Source: Sphingobacterium sp. CZ-2
Lineage (GTDB): Bacteria; Bacteroidota; Bacteroidia; Sphingobacteriales; Sphingobacteriaceae
Length of the DNA stretch: 64,000 nucleotides
Assembly: GCF_004526235.1 (NCBI RefSeq)
Contig: NZ_CP038159.1
Location: forward strand, 1,798,001 to 1,862,000
Reading direction: 5' to 3'
The notes under the pieces: generated by a model
What the model was told of the DNA's origin: nothing
Database searches by the model: none
What the model saw: only the letters and a program-made list of their open reading frames with translations
Shown: in pieces, positions 26,990-36,621 of the stretch
Position numbering within the stretch: the stretch's first letter is position 1
How the letters are laid out: every line of letters begins with the position of its first letter
Made by a program: the position numbers and the translations under genes

Positions 26990-28747
26990 CTATTTTTCCG
27001 AAAGCCAGATCCTATTAAACAACACTTCTTTCTCTGCTTGAAAATCAACCTGAATCTCCTGCGCCTTATCCATCGAAAATTCACCCAATACCACATCCAA
27101 AAACTCCTCCACATACCAATTCTGGTTAGGTTCCACAGTAATCTTTCCATTAGGCTTGGCCACTGCCTTCCAAGTTCTGCCATTCGCAGTAATGGTCAGC
27201 CCTATATCTTCTTTGGCAGGATTATGTAAGGAAGCTTCTAATTGATAATTTCCTGATTTTGGTACATATACTTTCCAGCTCACTTTTTGATTCGGTTTTA
27301 ACTTCAAATGATCCGGGCTAGTTCCATCAAATCCCTTATACTCCAGTCCCTTACTGATCGTGTTTGTAGCATTCAAACTAAATCCTCCAAATGTAGATTC
27401 CCCTACGATTTCCTTGTTGATATCCAACTTATCCATCGTCAGCTTGATCACCGAAACATAAGGATCAGGTTGATCCCCTGCACAATGTATATGCAATAAA
27501 GGGCCATTCTGCTCAAATTTCAATGCCTTGCGACCGGAGGAAGTCAATAGTTCCACCTTATTGGGCTTACTGCTTAGCCCAGTTACCTGAAGAATTTTAT
27601 CCAATGGCCAATTATACACATGCAGATACAATGCACCAGTCTTTTTATTCAAGGTGATCTTTCCCCAATCGTGTTGGGAAGACCGAATTTCCAATCCGGT
27701 GTTCATATATACCGATTCGCCATAGTTAGCAAGCCATTTCCCCATGGTCTCTAATCGTTCAATTCCTTCATACGGAACCGATCCATCTGCTCTAGGGCCA
27801 ATATTTAAGGTATAAGACCCATTCAGGCTCACATTATTGATCAAAGATTGGAACAGTTGATTCGTTGATTTCCATTCGTTCTCCAAGGCATTGAATCCCC
27901 AGGAATGAGCGATCGTGCCAGGGGTTTCCCAGATATGGGTGGTATAAGCCGATCCAAATTGGTTATCACCCAATGTTTCGAAGTCCACATGTTCGTTTTC
28001 TATAGGTAGCCCCAAACGGGAGTTGATCAAGCAGTTGGGTTGCAGGTCGTGGATCAGGTTGGCCAATTGGTCCAACTGTTCTTTTTTGATGATGCTTTGT
28101 TGGTAGGGGATCCACATGTCAAACCACATCATCGCAATATCACCATAATTACTTAGCAACTCCCTGACCTGAGGGATCACTTTTTCTTGCCAATATTGGT
28201 TGTATTGAGCATCTGTAACCCTTCCGGTAATTTCCTGGTTATGATTCCATGCAAATGGATGTTGCCAATCGATCCAATGGGAATAATAGAAACAGAGTTT
28301 GATGTTGTGTTTTTTACAGGCTTCAGCAATTTCCTTGATCACATCCCTATTGGTTCCACTTAATTTGGGTAGGGAGTAATCACCTACCTTTGTATCCCAA
28401 AGGGCCACACCATCATGGTGCTTAGAGGTAATGATGATGTATTTCATACCGGCTTTTTTGGCCAGTAACACCCATTCTTCTGGATTGATTTTATCCCAGT
28501 CGAATCGTTTGGCAAGCGCTCCGTATTCGGCTTCCCCAATCCGGTTCCGGTATCGGATCCATTCGGCATAGTTGTTCGGGTGTCTAAGTCTTTCGCCTTT
28601 CCAGATCCCTTCCGTGGCACTGTACAGCCCCCAATGAATGAACATGCCGAAGCGTTCGTCCTCTAACCATTGGGCTTTATTGGGTTGTTGGGCAGAAGTT
28701 AATAAACAGTAGCAAATCAGAAACAAAGTACAGATGGCTGATCTCAT
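26990..28747 (-). CDS. GH29 alpha-L-fucosidase
   Basis: A 585-residue secreted glycosidase (signal peptide ending LTSAQ). The GH29 core is clear: WLEDERFGMFIHWGLYS near residue 27, TSKHHDGVALWDT near 107, and the nucleophile motif MMWFDMW with Asp210. A beta-sandwich follows at about 340-430. The C-terminal ~130 residues form an additional CBM-like module of unclear family. It should release terminal L-fucose from glycans in the periplasm. It is the last gene of the ROK-SusC-SusD cluster, but a terminator lies between it and susD, so its expression may be partly uncoupled. The specific linkage is not predictable here. Confidence 0.92.
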   Translation of the reverse strand: MRSAICTLFLICYCLLTSAQQPNKAQWLEDERFGMFIHWGLYSATEGIWKGERLRHPNNYAEWIRYRNRIGEAEYGALAKRFDWDKINPEEWVLLAKKAGMKYIIITSKHHDGVALWDTKVGDYSLPKLSGTNRDVIKEIAEACKKHNIKLCFYYSHWIDWQHPFAWNHNQEITGRVTDAQYNQYWQEKVIPQVRELLSNYGDIAMMWFDMWIPYQQSIIKKEQLDQLANLIHDLQPNCLINSRLGLPIENEHVDFETLGDNQFGSAYTTHIWETPGTIAHSWGFNALENEWKSTNQLFQSLINNVSLNGSYTLNIGPRADGSVPYEGIERLETMGKWLANYGESVYMNTGLEIRSSQHDWGKITLNKKTGALYLHVYNWPLDKILQVTGLSSKPNKVELLTSSGRKALKFEQNGPLLHIHCAGDQPDPYVSVIKLTMDKLDINKEIVGESTFGGFSLNATNTISKGLEYKGFDGTSPDHLKLKPNQKVSWKVYVPKSGNYQLEASLHNPAKEDIGLTITANGRTWKAVAKPNGKITVEPNQNWYVEEFLDVVLGEFSMDKAQEIQVDFQAEKEVLFNRIWLSEK

Positions 28748-28790
28748 AAAATTTGGTTTTATTGTGGCTTACAAGATAATAAAAAGGGGT

Positions 28791-28827
28791 TTAAAAAAAA
28801 TCTCGTGGAGCAGGGCGCCCCACGAGA
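28791..28827 (-). terminator. Terminator between the second susD and the fucosidase gene
   Basis: 8-bp arms TCTCGTGG (28801-28808) and CCACGAGA (28820-28827) followed on the minus strand by eight T residues (28793-28800). It lies in the 105-bp gap after susD and would give transcript attenuation before the fucosidase gene. Confidence 0.75.
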
Positions 28828-28852
28828 AACCATTATATTAAAAATTGAACCT

Positions 28853-30742
28853 TTAGTTCTTTTTAGCCCACCAAAGCGGGGTAAATATTTGGTCTTCACC
28901 ACCCAACTGCGTAACAGCTTTGTCGTAATTAGTCTGATCGGCAGAGCGGAAAGATGAAGGATATCTCAAACGTTGAGGGAAGAAATTCACCTGATTTTTT
29001 GTGTAATTAGATGAATTCAACTGTAACATGGTTTGGATTGGTTGTTCTACAGCAGGGTTTTCGAAAAATGGTAAACCTAATCTTCGGTGATCACTCCATG
29101 CTTCCAAAGCCATATAAGGGAATGTAGCAATGTATTTCTGCGTGATGATCTTTGTTAGTTTATCATTCTTCACCGTACCATTTTTATAAATGGTATTGGA
29201 TGGATACGGAATCTGCGCAGTTCCAGGTGCCCCAGTGTATGCATCAATGAATTTTACGGTATGAGAAGCAGGTGGTTCCGTAACATGGTCATAACTTACA
29301 GAAGTACCCACGCGGTTATAGTTGGTAGAAGCTTTATATGCTGCTAAATGGCTACTCACACCCCAATATTCAAAATTCTGTTCAATACCTTTTTCATAAG
29401 CGGCTTTATCCGACATCGGGGTTGACCAACCTCTCAATGCCGCTTCGGCCATTAGGAAATGGGATTCCCAAGAAGCAAAGAACAACCTTTTCTGTGTACT
29501 CGTTCTGAACTTGTTGATCATTCCAGGTAGGCGACCATTCTGACCACGAAATACAAGGTTAGATGCTAGACCACCCCATGTTCCACCAGTGAAAGCATTC
29601 CATGTGTATTTTGTATCTAAAATATCTGTCCGTGTATCTGAAACCTTGATTGAAGCTTCTTGGGTGCTGGCTGCCGGCCAATATTCTCCATCCGTTTTAT
29701 TTCCAGGAACGAAGAAGGCTTTATAAGCACGTGGGTCCATTTTATTTGGCATACCATCCAAATAATATCCTTGAGAAGGATCGTTGGATTTTACCGAGAA
29801 ATTGGAAAGATATCGTGTTCCAAAATCATCCTCAGGTTTGATCTTTTCTATTATGCCTTGATTGGTAAATTGATCGGCTGTTTTAATACCTCCTAAACCG
29901 ATGAATATATTGTTGAGGGTAGCTGAAAGGATTTGTGTGTTCCAGCTTCTGGACATGACGCCTGAAATTGGGTCCCAACCATCTTTTTCTTGAACACCAA
30001 AGTTCTGTTCTTTCGTTTCGATGAATTTATTCGTAGCAACTGCAGCCTCAAATTCTGATTTTGCCTTCGCCGCATCTACTTCAGACAAGCGCATAGCGAA
30101 ACGCATCCTCATGGAATTGGCAAATCTGATCCAATTCTCCCAATTGAAACCATAAGCCGCATCGTAAGATTTGATATCACCATTTGCAACACTTACATCA
30201 ATTTTGCTGGTAGCATCTTTTAACTCGTCAAAAAGATAGTTGTAAACCTCTTGAACCGTATTGAAAGTTGGGTTGGTTCCTTTGAACGATTCGATCGGGG
30301 CAGGTCCAAAGTTATCCGATAGTTCACTCATCAGATAAGCTCTCCAGATACGAGCCACTTGTTTCACGTTTTCATTGTGTGCAGCTGCGGTTCCATTGGC
30401 GGCTTGCTTTTCGGCTATCTCGATGGCTGCGTTCGCATTGTTCAACCATTCGGAAATATAACGCCAATAATCACCATTAAACGTATCATCATCAACACCC
30501 ATGTTTAGGTAATTGAAATAATGATGTCTTGCTGCGGTTTTCCAATAGTACACATATACCCTTTCTGCAATGTGTGGATCTTGCTGCGCGCCAATAATGG
30601 CGTTGTTTAGAAAATATTCAGGTTTTACCTGATTTTCATTCGCCGCTGTTGGGCTGGTATTTAATTCTTCGAATTTACTACAGGAAGCAGTTATTCCTCC
30701 AATAAGCAAAGCGAAAGTTATTTTTGATATGATATTTTTCAT
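28853..30742 (-). CDS. SusD-like (SusD-like_2 type) glycan-binding lipoprotein
   Basis: A 629-residue surface lipoprotein with lipobox GITASC (Cys21). Its pattern differs from classical SusD and fits the SusD-like_2/SusD superfamily group: NTSPTAANENQVKPEYFLNN near the N-terminus, WRAYLMSELSDNFGPAPIESF near 130-150, and a C-terminal RLRYPSSFRSADQTNYDKAV with a final GGEDQIFTPLWW. It pairs with the SusC gene 10 bases upstream and should cap that transporter. At 629 residues it is about 50-100 residues longer than the maltodextrin SusD in this window. The ligand is unknown; the adjoining fucosidase suggests a fucosylated glycan. Confidence 0.88.
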   Translation of the reverse strand: MKNIISKITFALLIGGITASCSKFEELNTSPTAANENQVKPEYFLNNAIIGAQQDPHIAERVYVYYWKTAARHHYFNYLNMGVDDDTFNGDYWRYISEWLNNANAAIEIAEKQAANGTAAAHNENVKQVARIWRAYLMSELSDNFGPAPIESFKGTNPTFNTVQEVYNYLFDELKDATSKIDVSVANGDIKSYDAAYGFNWENWIRFANSMRMRFAMRLSEVDAAKAKSEFEAAVATNKFIETKEQNFGVQEKDGWDPISGVMSRSWNTQILSATLNNIFIGLGGIKTADQFTNQGIIEKIKPEDDFGTRYLSNFSVKSNDPSQGYYLDGMPNKMDPRAYKAFFVPGNKTDGEYWPAASTQEASIKVSDTRTDILDTKYTWNAFTGGTWGGLASNLVFRGQNGRLPGMINKFRTSTQKRLFFASWESHFLMAEAALRGWSTPMSDKAAYEKGIEQNFEYWGVSSHLAAYKASTNYNRVGTSVSYDHVTEPPASHTVKFIDAYTGAPGTAQIPYPSNTIYKNGTVKNDKLTKIITQKYIATFPYMALEAWSDHRRLGLPFFENPAVEQPIQTMLQLNSSNYTKNQVNFFPQRLRYPSSFRSADQTNYDKAVTQLGGEDQIFTPLWWAKKN

Positions 30743-30752
30743 GATTGTCTAA

Positions 30753-33700
30753 TTAGAAGCCTACAGAAATATTAAGGAAGAAAGATCTGGAAGTTGGGAA
30801 AGATAAGTATTCAAATCCTACGGCATTGGTGCTCAATGCAAAGGTCGATTCTGGATCAACCCCTTTTCCATAGCTTTTTAACATCGCCAAATTGTTCACT
30901 GAGATTCCGAATTTTGCAGATTTTACAGCTGAGGACTTCAGCACCTGACTTGGGATGCTGTAGTTCAACATTAAGTTTCGGATACGGATGTTTGTTGCAT
31001 TCAATAGGTTGTGTTCCGTAATCCCCAAGTTACCATTGCCAGCAACAGCTGCCCAATAATTTTCAGGACTTACTTCTTTGTTGTTCTGTACATAGGTGTC
31101 TTTATCTAAGATAACTCCATCCACTACGAAATTAGCTCGGTCACCATTCACTACGGTTTCTGCAGAAGAACCACTTAACTGTATAGCACGGTGTGTTCCT
31201 GCGAAGAATTTACCACCGAAACGACCATCGACCTGGAAGCTCAATCCGAAGTTTTTATAAGAAAAAGAGTTGGTTATACCTACTAATGCACGTGCTGTTT
31301 GGTCACCCAACATGGTTGTAGGACCAGAAGCTTTTTGTGGAAGCCCAGTTTGGGAAGCCAAGATTAACTTTCCATAATGCTCAGATTCTACATCCTCAAC
31401 TCTTAAGAATCGTGTTCCGTAGATGGCACCATAATACTTGCCTTCTTCAGCAAAGATTTTCACATCATCATATCCGCCTAGTTCCGTACGTTTTACGTCA
31501 TCATGTAATTTGATGATTTTGTTCTGGTTGTGGGATACATTTGCTCTAAGATCCCATTTCAATGGGGTATCTCTTAAGATGTTCGCATTGAAAACCACCT
31601 CGAAACCTTGGTTTTGAATATTACCAGCATTAGCTTTGAACCCTTGGTATCCTGATAGGTTGTTCATTGGGATATTGATCAACTGATTGGTCGAATTAGT
31701 TTTGTAATACGCAAAGTCGATTCCGATACGATCATTCAAGAACCTGGTTTCAAAACCTGCTTCAAAACTTTTCTGCAACTCATTCACTACACCTGGATTG
31801 AAGAGGATATTTCCTTTGGAAGCTGTCGTTACGTTGTTCGGGTCATTACCTACATTATACGTGTTGTATAATTGGTATGGGTCCATATCACGACCAGTTT
31901 CGGCATAAGAAGCTCTAATTTTTGCAAAAGAGAACCAAGATGGCATTTCCCCATTTACACGTACAAGATCAGAGATGATCAATGAAGTACTTGCAGAAGG
32001 GTAGAAGTAACTGTTATTGTCTGGATGTAAAGTAGAAGTCCAGTCATTTCTTGCCGTCAAAGTAATAAACCAGAAATTACTATAGTTGATATCTAAGCTG
32101 GAGTAAACCGAGTTGATCTGTTTTCTGGAAATACTTTCAGAAATACTTGGGTTTCCAATGTTATTACCTAATGTGAAAAGATTTGGAACACGTAGGTTTC
32201 CTGCAGAAGAATTGATTCCATTTCTGTTTCTCTCCATGATCTGTCCATAAAGCGACAAAGCACCACCCCAGTTTCCAAAAAGATTATCTTTTCTCGCGTG
32301 GATACTAGCAATGTAGTTGTTTTCATAGAACTTATCCACCCCAGTAGAGTAGGAGTTGTTCAAGTTTGCCCCTGTATAGGTTTTGGATTCGTATTTGGTG
32401 CTGTAGGTATCAGTACCTACACGTGCATCAGCACTTAACCAATCATTGAAATCGTATTTTACCGTAGCGTTCATTAAATAACGGTCGCGGGTATCTGTAC
32501 TCAACTTATTATGAGCAGCCCAATATGGGTTTACCGGTGCATCAGCTGGATCCGTATACCAGATTTGATTCACCCCTAGTTCATCCATCCCTGTTTTGAA
32601 TTGGGTAATATCCAATGAACGTGGAAACAATAGAACCTGGGAGTAGAAGTTACCATCGTTATGACCACCTACAGCTCTGTTATAAGCCATGTTTTTCATG
32701 TATTGTACTTTTACATCAGTACTCCATTGGTTTCTTTCACCAAATTTAGCGTTTACACGGTTGATCAAGTTCAATCTGTTCAACTTCATCCCTGGCGTTT
32801 TGCTATCATCATGTAGGTAAGTGGCAGAAGTGTATAGGTTTACTTTGTCAGAAATCGCCTGTTGGAAGTTGATGTTCTGTGTTGTACTGAAACCTGTTTT
32901 AAAGAAGTTGGACATGTTGTCATAAGCGGAAAGATTGGCTTTAGAACCATCCCACATATCGACTTCCTGGCCAGCAATCTTTGCTCCCCAAGAAGTACTC
33001 GCCAAACGACCATAAATACCACCAGCACCTTGTGAGAATGTGCTTTGAAGTTCAGGTGTCATAAACATGTTTTCAATACCTGTAATGGTCGAATAACTTA
33101 TTCCTACACCATCTTTAGCTTTACCTGATTTTGTTGTGATCAAGATAACCCCATTGGAAGCTCTTGAACCATATAAAGCTGATGCAGCACCACCTTTTAA
33201 TACGGACATGCTTTCGATATCCTCTGGGTTTAAATCGCCAAGACCGCTACCCATATCGGCAGTAGGATTCCAGAAGTCATTATTGGATGCACCCACAAAG
33301 TTATCCATAGGCACACCATCCACAACGATCAAAGGCTGGTTGTCACCAGTTAATGAATTGAAACCTCTTAAGATAATTTTGGATGAAGAAGCCGGTCCTC
33401 CAGAACCTTTAACGACCTGAAGGTTAGAAACCTTACCAGCTAAAGCGTTCGCTACGTTATTTTCACGCGCATCTGTTAAAGATTCTCCTTTTACTTCTTG
33501 GAAAGAATATCCAAGCGCTCTGCGCTCTCTTTTAACCCCCATTGCTGTTACTACAACCTCATCAATGTTGCTATTGTCGGCAGATAGGGTTATATTATGG
33601 GTAGCTCCAGAAACAGTGATTTCCTGGAAAGCATAGCCCATACTTGAAAAGCGGATTTTTTGGCCATTATCAGCTTGGATGCTGTAATTACCATTTTGAT

Positions 33701-33866
33701 CTGATTGTGCAGCCCGGTTGGTACCCACCACCGTTACACTGACACCAGCCAATGGACCATTAGCATCTGTTACTCGCCCCGTAACAGTTTGCTGTGCAAA
33801 TAATGTCGTAATGCTCAATAGCATAACCAACATTATACTGCAACTTTTTGCGTAAAGATTACTCAT
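30753..33866 (-). CDS. SusC/RagA TonB-linked transporter, fucosidase cluster
   Basis: A 1037-residue TonB-dependent transporter with signal peptide ending LFAQ, CarboxypepD_reg-like domain (about 26-100), DEVVVTAMG TonB-box-like segment, plug (about 115-235, with DGVPMDNFVG and LYGSRASNGVILITTK) and a barrel ending in an aromatic residue (SVGF). It lies 19 bases after the ROK regulator gene and 10 bases before its SusD partner, so regulator, transporter and lid are likely one transcript. Import of an oligosaccharide across the outer membrane is the expected role. All expected domains are present. Confidence 0.92.
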   Translation of the reverse strand: MSNLYAKSCSIMLVMLLSITTLFAQQTVTGRVTDANGPLAGVSVTVVGTNRAAQSDQNGNYSIQADNGQKIRFSSMGYAFQEITVSGATHNITLSADNSNIDEVVVTAMGVKRERRALGYSFQEVKGESLTDARENNVANALAGKVSNLQVVKGSGGPASSSKIILRGFNSLTGDNQPLIVVDGVPMDNFVGASNNDFWNPTADMGSGLGDLNPEDIESMSVLKGGAASALYGSRASNGVILITTKSGKAKDGVGISYSTITGIENMFMTPELQSTFSQGAGGIYGRLASTSWGAKIAGQEVDMWDGSKANLSAYDNMSNFFKTGFSTTQNINFQQAISDKVNLYTSATYLHDDSKTPGMKLNRLNLINRVNAKFGERNQWSTDVKVQYMKNMAYNRAVGGHNDGNFYSQVLLFPRSLDITQFKTGMDELGVNQIWYTDPADAPVNPYWAAHNKLSTDTRDRYLMNATVKYDFNDWLSADARVGTDTYSTKYESKTYTGANLNNSYSTGVDKFYENNYIASIHARKDNLFGNWGGALSLYGQIMERNRNGINSSAGNLRVPNLFTLGNNIGNPSISESISRKQINSVYSSLDINYSNFWFITLTARNDWTSTLHPDNNSYFYPSASTSLIISDLVRVNGEMPSWFSFAKIRASYAETGRDMDPYQLYNTYNVGNDPNNVTTASKGNILFNPGVVNELQKSFEAGFETRFLNDRIGIDFAYYKTNSTNQLINIPMNNLSGYQGFKANAGNIQNQGFEVVFNANILRDTPLKWDLRANVSHNQNKIIKLHDDVKRTELGGYDDVKIFAEEGKYYGAIYGTRFLRVEDVESEHYGKLILASQTGLPQKASGPTTMLGDQTARALVGITNSFSYKNFGLSFQVDGRFGGKFFAGTHRAIQLSGSSAETVVNGDRANFVVDGVILDKDTYVQNNKEVSPENYWAAVAGNGNLGITEHNLLNATNIRIRNLMLNYSIPSQVLKSSAVKSAKFGISVNNLAMLKSYGKGVDPESTFALSTNAVGFEYLSFPTSRSFFLNISVGF

Positions 33867-33885
33867 TTGTTGATGATTTAATTGA

Positions 33886-35073
33886 TTAAATTTCTGTTAA
33901 ATAATTCTTGTAAATGCTCTTGTCTGAATTACCAATGCAGACGCAGGCAGATCCTATTAGTTGTATGTGTTTGGTATTAGAAAATTTGATTTTGGTGTTT
34001 TTTGATAATCGTTGGATGGTAAATTCCAAAAGGGCGGAATTGATCTGAGGGGCCAGGATAGTTTTCGCCTGCGCACCACGACCTGAAACCACCACCATTT
34101 CCGGATTGATTATGTGGATTAGGGTGGCTATCCCCTTGCCCAACATATACCCGATACGACTTATTGCTTCAATAGCCAATTGATCACCTGCGTTTGCCGC
34201 AGTTAATAATTGATCGCCAGTGATGTGGTTATTTTGCTGCTGATAATCCTTTAATAAAGAAGACTCTTCACCTTTTGAAAGTTTCTCGGTAGCAAATTCG
34301 ATCGCTGCAATCAGCGATGCCTCCACCTCCAGACAACCTTTTTTGCCACAAGAACAAAGCTTGTTTTGATTAGATAAAGGAATATGGCTGAATTCTCCCG
34401 CATACCCAGAATGTCCACGATAAAGTTCGTTATCAATGATCATTCCCAGTCCTACACCCCAATTGAGGTTTACCACCATGACATTTCTGGCATCTTTGGC
34501 TTGTCCAAAATAATGTTCGGCTATAGCGATTGCTGAAGAATCATTTTCGATAAAAACAGGGAGGTTAAACGTTTTACCTAAATTCGCTTGAAAATCATAA
34601 AATGGCGATTCAGCTGTGAAAGAGTTGTTTTTTCCGGATTTGCTATCCACAAATCCTGGAATACTGACCCCTAAGCCAAAGATCGGTTTGTCTTGAACCA
34701 ATAACATGGTTTGCCTGATAAAGGCAACCAATTCTTCATAAGCGTTTTCCCCTTTGAGTGGAATTCGTTGAGTAGAGATTTCCGTTTGAAATTCGTTTTT
34801 GAAGTCAGTAATAACGACCGATGTGTAAAATTGATCGATTGCCACACAAACGATTAATGGGAGCTGTTGGCTGTTTGGAATGAATTGAGCAGCCCGCCTT
34901 CCGCCTGTTGAAGGAGCAAGCCCATCTTGTTGAATCAAATCCGATTGAAGAAGTTTATGGATAGAATTCGTTATGTTGGGCACACTCTTCCCAATAGAGG
35001 AGCTAAGCTCTGCAATCGATTGCGGACTTGAAAAGTATAAACTTTTTAATATCGACAATTTTAGGTTATCCAC
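33886..35073 (-). CDS. ROK-family transcriptional regulator (NagC/XylR-like)
   Basis: A 395-residue protein with an N-terminal winged-helix DNA-binding domain (about 1-60, with SIAELSSSIGKSVPNITNSIHKLL) and a ROK sugar-kinase-like domain. The zinc motif is intact: His230 with CSCGKKGC (Cys240, 242, 247). The sugar-binding END motif is also present (residues 176-178). The phosphate loop DxGGT expected near residue 80 is not conserved (AIDQFYT), so it should sense a sugar without phosphorylating it. The start codon is GTG; in-frame stop codons lie 5 codons upstream and no nearby ATG exists. It heads the SusC/SusD/fucosidase cluster and its promoter contains a palindrome, suggesting autoregulation. 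Confidence 0.88.
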   Translation of the reverse strand: MDNLKLSILKSLYFSSPQSIAELSSSIGKSVPNITNSIHKLLQSDLIQQDGLAPSTGGRRAAQFIPNSQQLPLIVCVAIDQFYTSVVITDFKNEFQTEISTQRIPLKGENAYEELVAFIRQTMLLVQDKPIFGLGVSIPGFVDSKSGKNNSFTAESPFYDFQANLGKTFNLPVFIENDSSAIAIAEHYFGQAKDARNVMVVNLNWGVGLGMIIDNELYRGHSGYAGEFSHIPLSNQNKLCSCGKKGCLEVEASLIAAIEFATEKLSKGEESSLLKDYQQQNNHITGDQLLTAANAGDQLAIEAISRIGYMLGKGIATLIHIINPEMVVVSGRGAQAKTILAPQINSALLEFTIQRLSKNTKIKFSNTKHIQLIGSACVCIGNSDKSIYKNYLTEI

Positions 35074-35100
35074 GGCTAATACGTTTTATTAAACTTATTG

Positions 35101-35133
35101 TAAAGTTATGTTAAAAATTTCTTAACATACAAA
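35101..35133 (-). promoter_or_regulatory. Promoter and embedded operator of the ROK-SusCD operon
   Basis: On the minus strand, TTTG (35130-35133) and TAACTTTA (35101-35108, one mismatch to TAnnTTTG) are 21 bases apart. Between them lies an inverted repeat with arms ATGTTAA (35108-35114) and TTAACAT (35122-35128). A repressor bound there would block both promoter elements. The start codon is about 28 bases downstream of the -7 element. Confidence 0.55.
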
Positions 35134-35255
35134 TTCTTTTTAAAATTTTTAATAAGTACTGTTCTACTATTTAAAACCTACTCAAAGTTTAAGATTATAT
35201 ATGCGTGTTTATGCGTTTTTATAGTAATTCAAACTAAATGTTGCATTATTTGAGC

Positions 35256-35285
35256 TTTGAATGCCCAATAATAATTGTACCTTAG
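35256..35285 (+). promoter_or_regulatory. Probable promoter of the NagX/DUF5009 gene
   Basis: TTTG at 35256-35259 and TACCTTAG at 35278-35285 (one mismatch to TAnnTTTG), 18 bases apart and 16 bases before the start codon. It is divergent from the ROK promoter in the same 228-bp gap. Confidence 0.4.
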
Positions 35286-35301
35286 TTAGAATTATTAAAT
35301 T

Positions 35302-36513
35302 ATGAAGCAACGTTATTACTCTTTGGATGTGTTCAGAGGTGCTACAGTGGCGCTAATGATCATGGTGAATAATCCAGGTACTTGGTCATCGATGTTTGCC
35401 CCGCTAAAACATGCACCTTGGCATGGTTGTACGCCAACCGATCTGGTGTTCCCATTTTTTCTGTTTGCTGTAGGAAATGCGATGTCATTTGTGATTCCGC
35501 GCCTTCAAGAGGCAGGGGATGGAGTATTCTGGAAAAAAGTCATTAAGCGAACGGTTTTGATTTTCCTGATCGGTTTAGGGCTCAATTGGTTTCCTTTTGT
35601 ACAATGGGTGGATGGAACGCTGCAATTCCGAGAGTGGGTAAGCAGTGTGGATCCCGATAAAGGGGTTCGGATTTTAGGGGTTTTACAGCGTATTGCTATT
35701 GCCTACTTTTTTGCTTCGGTATTGGCCTATTATTTTAAACCTCGGACCCTAATTTATATTTCAGCCGTTATCCTTTTGGGATATTGGGGCCTGAGCGCAT
35801 TTTTAGGAACGGGGGATCCCTATTCGTTGGAAGGCTGGTTTGGAACAGCGATCGATAAACAGATTCTGGGGGTAGCCCATATGTATAAAGGTGAGGGGGT
35901 TCCCTTTGATCCGGAAGGTTTCGTGAGTGCCATGCCTGCGGTAATCCAAGTGGTATTCGGTTATCTGGCGGGGGTATTTATCAAAAAACAGGGACAGGTG
36001 GATTGGCTTTGGACACGGGTTCCACAGAGTCAGGAACCACATTTCAAATTGTTGTCTGGGATGTTTGTGACCGGGTTTATTCTATTGGTATTGGCTTGGA
36101 CCTGGTCTTTAGGATTTCCCATCAACAAAAAAATATGGACCAGTTCCTATGTGTTATACACAACAGGATTGGGCGTGATGACGATCGGATCGATGATCTG
36201 GTATATCGAGGTACAGGGAGTCAAGAATAAGCTTACCCAGTTTTTCGATGTGTTCGGAAAAAACCCGTTGTTCATTTTTGTGTTGAGTGGGTTATTACCA
36301 AAAACATTGGCTTTGATCCGAATTCCAAACGGATTTGCGGAGGATGGAAAAGCCTTGTTCACCACACCTTTGGCCTGGTTCTATAAAAATGTTTGTGCGC
36401 AGATTCCTGGTCCTACAGAGATAGGTTCTTTTGTGTATTCCCTGTGTTTTCTGGCCTTTATGTGGGCCATCTGTTACTGGTTGGACCAAAAGAAAATCTA
36501 TATCAAGGTATAA
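35302..36513 (+). CDS. DUF5009/NagX-type membrane protein (heparan-alpha-glucosaminide acetyltransferase-like)
   Basis: A 403-residue polytopic membrane protein with about 10-11 hydrophobic segments. The N-terminal signature RYYSLDVFRGATVALMIMVN and the following HAPWHGCTPTDLVFPFFLF are diagnostic of the HGSNAT/DUF5009 group, to which the NagX proteins of bacterial N-acetylglucosamine loci belong. It is divergent from the ROK regulator, a NagC-like sensor type, which strengthens a link to amino-sugar use. Whether it acts as a transmembrane acetyltransferase or as a transporter-like protein is unsettled in bacteria. The family call is firm; the substrate is inference. Confidence 0.85.
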   Translation: MKQRYYSLDVFRGATVALMIMVNNPGTWSSMFAPLKHAPWHGCTPTDLVFPFFLFAVGNAMSFVIPRLQEAGDGVFWKKVIKRTVLIFLIGLGLNWFPFVQWVDGTLQFREWVSSVDPDKGVRILGVLQRIAIAYFFASVLAYYFKPRTLIYISAVILLGYWGLSAFLGTGDPYSLEGWFGTAIDKQILGVAHMYKGEGVPFDPEGFVSAMPAVIQVVFGYLAGVFIKKQGQVDWLWTRVPQSQEPHFKLLSGMFVTGFILLVLAWTWSLGFPINKKIWTSSYVLYTTGLGVMTIGSMIWYIEVQGVKNKLTQFFDVFGKNPLFIFVLSGLLPKTLALIRIPNGFAEDGKALFTTPLAWFYKNVCAQIPGPTEIGSFVYSLCFLAFMWAICYWLDQKKIYIKV

Positions 36514-36570
36514 AGGATAGGGTAATTCCCTGTAAATGAATAATAATTTTAAAAAGTTGCTGATAAACAT

Positions 36571-36578
36571 TATCTTTG
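36571..36578 (+). promoter_or_regulatory. -7 element of the rpsO promoter
   Basis: TATCTTTG matches TAnnTTTG exactly, 43 bases before the rpsO start codon. A TTG occurs only 11 bases upstream, too close for the usual -33 spacing, so only the -7 element is claimed. Confidence 0.5.
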
Positions 36579-36621
36579 CAGCCAATTAATAAATTTTTTA
36601 ACGCTTTAATATTATTCAAGA

